DNA of 64,000 bases, taken from positions 1-64,000 of the forward strand of contig JALQPE010000297.1 in NCBI GenBank assembly GCA_030407315.1, read 5' to 3'. The position numbers and the translations under genes were made by a program. Below are positions 59,080-64,000 of this stretch, one piece after another (positions within the stretch are counted from its first letter, which is position 1; each line of letters starts with the position of its first letter). This DNA comes from Asparagopsis taxiformis. Taxonomy: Eukaryota; Rhodophyta; Florideophyceae; Bonnemaisoniales; Bonnemaisoniaceae. Below the pieces are notes generated by a model. It did no database searches. It saw only the letters and a list, made by a program, of their open reading frames with translations, and was not told where the DNA came from.

Positions 59080-60288
59080 TCAATAATCTCGATTTCTCCC
59101 CGTGCGAGCTCGGTTGCGTTTCAACCCGAACAAACTATCTTTCAACTTTCCGTCCGCACCAGCATCACCATATCTCCTCGAATAAAACTTCTTCGGTGCC
59201 TCTAAAATATCAACCGGTGATTCTGTGTCGGAGGACGACGACCCATCGACAAGTTTCGCGCCCCCATTCCTCGACACAGCCTCCTTCAAATACTGCTCAT
59301 CATGTAAAAACAGTACGATTGCCGTAGTATTATCCTTACTTCTCTTCGCCAACGCCTTATCCACGATAGCTTTTGCAATATCTGCCGCATCCCTACCCTG
59401 CCTAATCAACTTTCTCACGATATCACTCACCTTATCATTCGACAATTTCCCCCAAACCCCGTCACTCGCAATCACACACACAAGCTCATCACGTCCGACA
59501 GAAACGCTCTCAACATCCGGCTCTGCAATAAACAAGCTCTCATCAAACGTCTCCGTATTCGCAGGCCGTCCCGTCTCCGGAAACGGCGTTCGATTCCGAT
59601 AATGTTTCAAATCATCATCACCAATCGCCCTCGTCATACTAATATACCCATTAAGCAAATTTCCAATAACCCAACCGCCCGCCTTTTCCACACGCGCCCT
59701 CTCCTGCGGCTGCGTCGTGACATGGTCGGTGGACAGCTGCTTATGCCCATGTGCGCGCACCACAAGCGCGCGACTGTCGCCGACATTGGCGCAGAACAGC
59801 TGGTTATCTCTTCGTAGCACGGCGCACAACGTCGTGCCACAGTAGACTTGTTGTCTACTCGTCGCGTCAATGACCGACTTGTCGAGCTGCAGCACGACGT
59901 CGACGAGTTTATTCCGCAGCGTTTGGTCGGACATACGCGTGTCGGTCAGCACGCCGGTCGGCGCCAACGCGACGGGTAATTGCGACACGCAATGTTGCGC
60001 AGCGATATGTCCGGTGGCTGCGTTGCCATGTCCGTCGAAAACGGCGTACAGAGGGTAGTGCGACGCCTTGTACGTGAGATGGCGGTCCTGCTGGTAGTGC
60101 GCCCTGCCCTTACTGGAGTGGGATGCGCTGGAGAAAGATGTGGGTTGCATGGTACGTGTCGTGTGCGGCGATAATGATGGTAAAGTGGAATGTGGGAACG
60201 GGGACGGATGTGCCGATTTTGAACGCGGTTTTATGATGTTGGTCAAGTCCGGATCGGGAAATCGAAGCGGTGCGCGGTATGTCGGCAT
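59080..60288 (-). CDS. PP2C-type (PPM) serine/threonine phosphatase
   Basis: 402 residues from the ATG at 60288 (a GTG frame begins at 60309). Metal-binding and core motifs: YAVFDGHGNAATG, YCGTTLCAVL, LFCANVGDSRALVV, STDH, SMTRAIGDDDLKHY, CVIASDGVWGKLSNDKV and RSKDNTTAIVLFL. These bind Mn/Mg and hydrolyse phosphoserine/threonine; PPMs act in stress and hormone signalling. The N-terminal ~55 residues are Pro/Ser/His-rich and could be disordered or a weak leader. The C-terminal ~70 residues are Ser/Arg-rich with a basic end (RNRARTGRNRDY). No membrane segment, so probably soluble. Confidence 0.93.
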   Translation of the reverse strand: MPTYRAPLRFPDPDLTNIIKPRSKSAHPSPFPHSTLPSLSPHTTRTMQPTSFSSASHSSKGRAHYQQDRHLTYKASHYPLYAVFDGHGNAATGHIAAQHCVSQLPVALAPTGVLTDTRMSDQTLRNKLVDVVLQLDKSVIDATSRQQVYCGTTLCAVLRRDNQLFCANVGDSRALVVRAHGHKQLSTDHVTTQPQERARVEKAGGWVIGNLLNGYISMTRAIGDDDLKHYRNRTPFPETGRPANTETFDESLFIAEPDVESVSVGRDELVCVIASDGVWGKLSNDKVSDIVRKLIRQGRDAADIAKAIVDKALAKRSKDNTTAIVLFLHDEQYLKEAVSRNGGAKLVDGSSSSDTESPVDILEAPKKFYSRRYGDAGADGKLKDSLFGLKRNRARTGRNRDY

Positions 60289-61646
60289 GGCTGGATTGTA
60301 GATACACACAGGCAGCGGTCAATGTCGAGGGAGTGCTGTAGAATAGGCAGAATGGTGCTGCCCTGACGTGGTGGACGGCCAGAGAGCGGCGCGCGATTTG
60401 AAGCGATATTTTTCAAGTCTAGTGGCCATCGCTGAAACATTTCGCACACGCAAAGTTGGGCCAGTCATTGTGTATGGCTTGTGGTGTGTCACGGTTTGCA
60501 TACGACATGTGCTGCATGTGTCGCTTCGCCGTGTCGGACCGGTTTCGTGACGATTAGATTTATTTAGCGGCATTGTTGACCAATTGCCGTCTTCCACATG
60601 TATATAAACAAATGGCGTTAGCTGTCAACGCCTGGCACGTGTCATATCATGGATGTAGTCGTGTAATCAAATCAGTGGCCACACCATGTGTCCCGATTTG
60701 CTACCCATTCATTGGTCAGCGGCAATGCAGGAGGCACTTGGCATGTGTTTCTTCTTCCACGTGGTATCTCGCCTATGCACCAACGATTCAATTGTGTTTT
60801 TCCTCGACGATTTGCTGACCGGGTTATACCTCAATTACATTCCCGCCTTTACAGTGATCACGAATCAATTTGACCGCCTTGTGCATATACGCTCGGTGTC
60901 AATGCAGAGCGTCCGGACCGGATGCCGTCCGCTGAAGGCAAAGAAACACTTGCACTTGATACTATACCACTGTACATTACTTGAAAATTGTGACGCGACA
61001 AATTGCACATCTTTCCTTTCCTTGCCTTTGCTTCGGATGCAGTAACGCGCTTGGAGTCATGGTCCTCGATCGCGCAAGCGATGCAGACGGTAGACTAAAC
61101 TTTCCCCTGTCTCGGAATGTTCCAGTGGATACGATTGCATTTCATTAATGACATGACCGATGGATGACTCGAATTCTTCTGTTAATTGTGATCTGTGGTT
61201 AGCATTCACTGGATATCGCGCTCTTGAATCGAGGTAGTCACCCCCGTTCAAGCGACATCATTGGCCAGTTGCACATTATAAAGGTCAGCTTTCAGAAGTC
61301 CCCATTACGAGTTGCGTGTAATACTTGGGTAACGGTCTTGTAAATGTGTGTCCAGAATTTTTCCAACATCTCCCAATCTCCAGATTTAGGTGCAAATGAC
61401 TGGAACAATTGCTCAATTTCTCCAATTACATCCCTCATAATCTAATTGCAAAGATGCATTGCAGTCATTATTCAACACATAACTCGGCCCTTTCTCACAA
61501 ACATCAATCGGCGCCGCATACGCCATAACACGACACGTACAATCCATCTCGCCCAACAAGCATCTCCATCGCCACGACAATGTCATTTTAGGTCTACATA
61601 CCCTAACCGCCACTTAGGGTCGAATAACTCAGCTCCGTGTCCCAAC
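60289..61646. other. 1.36-kb intergenic
   Basis: No recognised gene. A small Cys-rich minus frame at 61571-61413 (MTLSWRWRCLLGEMDCTCRV) has no signal peptide and no match I know; it may be chance. This is the promoter side of both the phosphatase and the Myb gene. Confidence 0.4.
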
Positions 61647-64000
61647 ATGACCTCATCTTCTCCCACTGCTCGCAACCATCCGCATCCCTCCAACAACAAT
61701 CCGCACAGCGCAGTCGCACCAGATTCACTCCCGCACATAGTCGAGCCAGCCCTCCCGCCCGCCCATCAGTCCGATCACGTGCATTCATTCCCACATCCGA
61801 CGCTTCCCAAACTTCCCGCCGTTTCGCACACGCCCTCCGTCACACAGACGCTCATTCCCACACTTCCGCCCCCGCCAGTTCCACACGCTTCCGAACCCGC
61901 TCTCCATCTCCCCACCCCTCATCCCAATCAGCACCATCTGCACCACCATCCTCCCTCCGCTCCCAATGACATTGCTGCTATTTCAAACCCCGACCAGTCC
62001 GAGCAGCCCGTTCCGTCACAGCCCGTTCCGTCACAGCCCGTTCCGTCACAGCTCCTCCCGCCCCCAGACGCCGTCGCACAGCCCCTCCCCTCCGCCTCCA
62101 TTCCATTGCCTGCAGATGCATCCGCACCAGTAGCCACTGTCACCTCGCCGCTCCAGCCTGGTTCGTATTTGTTGCCAACCCAGCCCATTCCATCCCAGCC
62201 CATTCCAACCCAGCCCGCTGTCGCTCCCTCCACACCGCAGCGAAAGTCTGCCGCTGTCCTGCTGCGCGGCGAGTCGATATCCCTCGCGAGGCGTGCAGCT
62301 GTCACAGCGAAAAAACGTCGTGAAGAAGCGCGTGCAGAACTCGAACGTCAGGGAATTCGCGAGGGCGTCGAATCTGCCTTGGAGGGTCTGGTTGGCTCAA
62401 GCGCGTCAACAAGGGCCAATGTAAGTCAGAATAAAACCAAGCGGCTCAAGCGCGTAAAATGGAAGGAGGAGGAAGTTAATGCTCTCCGAGAAGGCGTTAA
62501 AAAGTATGGTGAAGGACGCTGGGCCGTCATTCTTCGCGAATATGCAACTGCGTTTCATCAAGTCAGAATCTCGGTGGATCTCAAAGATAAATGGCGCAAT
62601 TTGTTCAAATCTGGAAAGGCGCGCGTGCCGCTCCACGATGAGCGTTTCTCAGAAGATCATGCTGCTCAATTGCAACCAGCTATGATGGGCGAAAGTGCTC
62701 GTCGAGCAGGGCAGGAGAAACTCAGTCAGCATCTTCAAGCTCAACACCATGCGATGCAACAAGCGCGTGTCCAATCTGATGCAGTTGCTTCCATGGATCT
62801 TGCTGTGCAAGAAGAACGACTCCGGTCTGCTGAAGAGCGGCCACATTCGACGGAAGAAGCTATTGATGCTCACCAAAATTTACAACATACCATAAACAGG
62901 CATTCTGCGGTCCAGCATTCTGCGCAGATTGCTACCAGACCACAAGCAGCTAGTAATCATGCCGAGATGCACGTTCAGCGTACGCACCCGGAGGCACACA
63001 TGCAACTGCCCACTGTGCAACATTACCCGCAGATGCAAATCATGGATCCCCAAGTGCGCGCCACTGAGGCTCAAATGCAGGTTTCTGCTCCGCAACAACA
63101 TGCGCATAACTCGCAGCTTATTCAGCACGGTCATTTGCTTACTACAATTTCGCAGGACGACGTGCCGGATACGCAGATCCATATAGAACATGCGACTGAT
63201 TCGCAAATGCATTCTGTTGAGGTTCCGATGCATCCAGATGCTGGAGTCCATCCATCGCATGAGCAGGATCATGTTGTGCAGCGTCACGAAGAGGATGTTC
63301 ATATTTCTCAATCGATTCATGATCAGAAGAATGAGCAAGAACAACCGTCTTACGAAGCTGCCGCAGATGATGAACATGGTGATCAACAGCATGTTCAGTA
63401 CGAAGAGCAGGCGCACGAATCTGCTGCACAACATAGCCATCTATCACCACACGAGCAGGTGTTAAAGTCAGATGCACCGCACAGAGAGCATGTAGCTATG
63501 CACGAACAAGAAGGCCATCCGTCCGAACATGACCAAGTTGGCTTGCAAGAACAGATGGAACAGCATGCGACGCATGAGCATGTTTCAGACCTGCAACAGC
63601 AACCAACTCAGGACCCTGAACTCATGCATGAAGCGGATGAGCACCGAGCGGAAGAAGACGCACAACATCCAGAGCAAGTTGACGGTCACGCTCAGGCGTA
63701 TGGTGTTCATGTACATGAGCATGAAGAGGAGGTTCGTGTGCAAGAAAATGGAATGGATGATGGTGGCGAAATGGTTCAGCAACAAGAGTATTCGTTGCAG
63801 GAGGCGGCGCAACACGATGAAGCCGCTGTGCAATATGAGCATGCCGATCAGGAAGCTGAGGAACAACAGGAACTAAGCGGCGGACCAGGAAGCGATGACC
63901 AGATTCAAGAGCATCAGCGAAACGCTGAAACTGACGAACAGCATGAAGTACCTTCGCTCGTCGTTCACGGAGAGGGAATCGAGGATGACGCGATTGGTGA
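61647..64000 (+). CDS. Telobox-type Myb protein with Pro-rich N-terminus and Gln/His/Glu-rich tail, partial
   Basis: The frame opens with ATG at 61647 and stays open to the window edge (784 codons, no stop). Residues 1-~205 are Pro/His/Ser-rich with a tandem QPVPS repeat (about 62004-62050) and a similar QPIP.. run (62182-62218). A basic helix (VTAKKRREEARAELER) comes next. A single Myb/SANT repeat spans about residues 269-320: RVKWKEEEVNALREGVKKYG, GRWAVIL, and VDLKDKWRNLFK, the telobox signature of telomere-repeat binding proteins (TRF/TRB). The long tail is Gln/His/Glu-rich and low-complexity, so disordered. Telomeric or promoter DNA binding is inferred. The gene continues past the window. 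Confidence 0.88.
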   Translation, partial: MTSSSPTARNHPHPSNNNPHSAVAPDSLPHIVEPALPPAHQSDHVHSFPHPTLPKLPAVSHTPSVTQTLIPTLPPPPVPHASEPALHLPTPHPNQHHLHHHPPSAPNDIAAISNPDQSEQPVPSQPVPSQPVPSQLLPPPDAVAQPLPSASIPLPADASAPVATVTSPLQPGSYLLPTQPIPSQPIPTQPAVAPSTPQRKSAAVLLRGESISLARRAAVTAKKRREEARAELERQGIREGVESALEGLVGSSASTRANVSQNKTKRLKRVKWKEEEVNALREGVKKYGEGRWAVILREYATAFHQVRISVDLKDKWRNLFKSGKARVPLHDERFSEDHAAQLQPAMMGESARRAGQEKLSQHLQAQHHAMQQARVQSDAVASMDLAVQEERLRSAEERPHSTEEAIDAHQNLQHTINRHSAVQHSAQIATRPQAASNHAEMHVQRTHPEAHMQLPTVQHYPQMQIMDPQVRATEAQMQVSAPQQHAHNSQLIQHGHLLTTISQDDVPDTQIHIEHATDSQMHSVEVPMHPDAGVHPSHEQDHVVQRHEEDVHISQSIHDQKNEQEQPSYEAAADDEHGDQQHVQYEEQAHESAAQHSHLSPHEQVLKSDAPHREHVAMHEQEGHPSEHDQVGLQEQMEQHATHEHVSDLQQQPTQDPELMHEADEHRAEEDAQHPEQVDGHAQAYGVHVHEHEEEVRVQENGMDDGGEMVQQQEYSLQEAAQHDEAAVQYEHADQEAEEQQELSGGPGSDDQIQEHQRNAETDEQHEVPSLVVHGEGIEDDAIG

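Overview
The window looks like nuclear DNA of a photosynthetic eukaryote, most likely a red alga. Host genes are mostly single-exon, with a few introns of about 43-95 bp with GT..AG ends. Several products carry plastid-type leaders: uroporphyrinogen decarboxylase, an Era GTPase, and a twin-arginine lumenal protein. One tRNA gene has an insertion in its D-loop, a layout known from red algae. The species is not proven; a florideophyte-like genome (compact gene islands between transposon-rich stretches) is the best guess.

Layout. (1) 1-12 kb: a CG-rich, 'cgt'-rich block with a minus-strand Ty3/Gypsy chromovirus (gag, protease, RT, RNase H, integrase, chromodomain). To its left are a ~348-bp tandem repeat and a decayed plus-strand reading frame. 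(2) 12-21 kb: a graveyard. Two broken NB-ARC NTPase copies face each other around an intact PIF/Harbinger transposase; the second abuts a 5'-truncated tubulin cofactor D gene. Two strong hairpins lie between them. (3) 21-26.6 kb: mostly empty, with a 36-bp palindrome and one possible secreted-protein gene. (4) 26.7-33 kb: a Mutator-like element with a Ulp1-type cysteine protease, a transposase core and a SWIM motif. (5) 33.7-37.3 kb: a divergently transcribed pair of Cys-rich paralogs of unknown function. (6) 39.9-57.2 kb: a gene-dense host island with uroporphyrinogen decarboxylase, a ubiquitin-like two-TM protein, Era GTPase, a MED17-like protein, an FGGY sugar kinase, a polytopic membrane protein, a Sen1-like helicase, the tRNA, a lumenal protein and a membrane-anchored PEBP-domain protein. 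(7) 59-64 kb: a PP2C phosphatase and a telobox-Myb protein whose frame runs off the right edge.

The island holds unrelated housekeeping genes; two plastid genes (tetrapyrrole synthesis and ribosome assembly) lie close together, but nothing suggests an operon. Single-base frame breaks recur in otherwise good reading frames, several at short homopolymers, so some 'broken' genes may be sequence errors. The most unusual items are the D-arm-interrupted tRNA, the Ulp1-bearing Mutator element, the divergent Cys-rich pair, the NB-ARC/TBCD junction and the paired hairpins.
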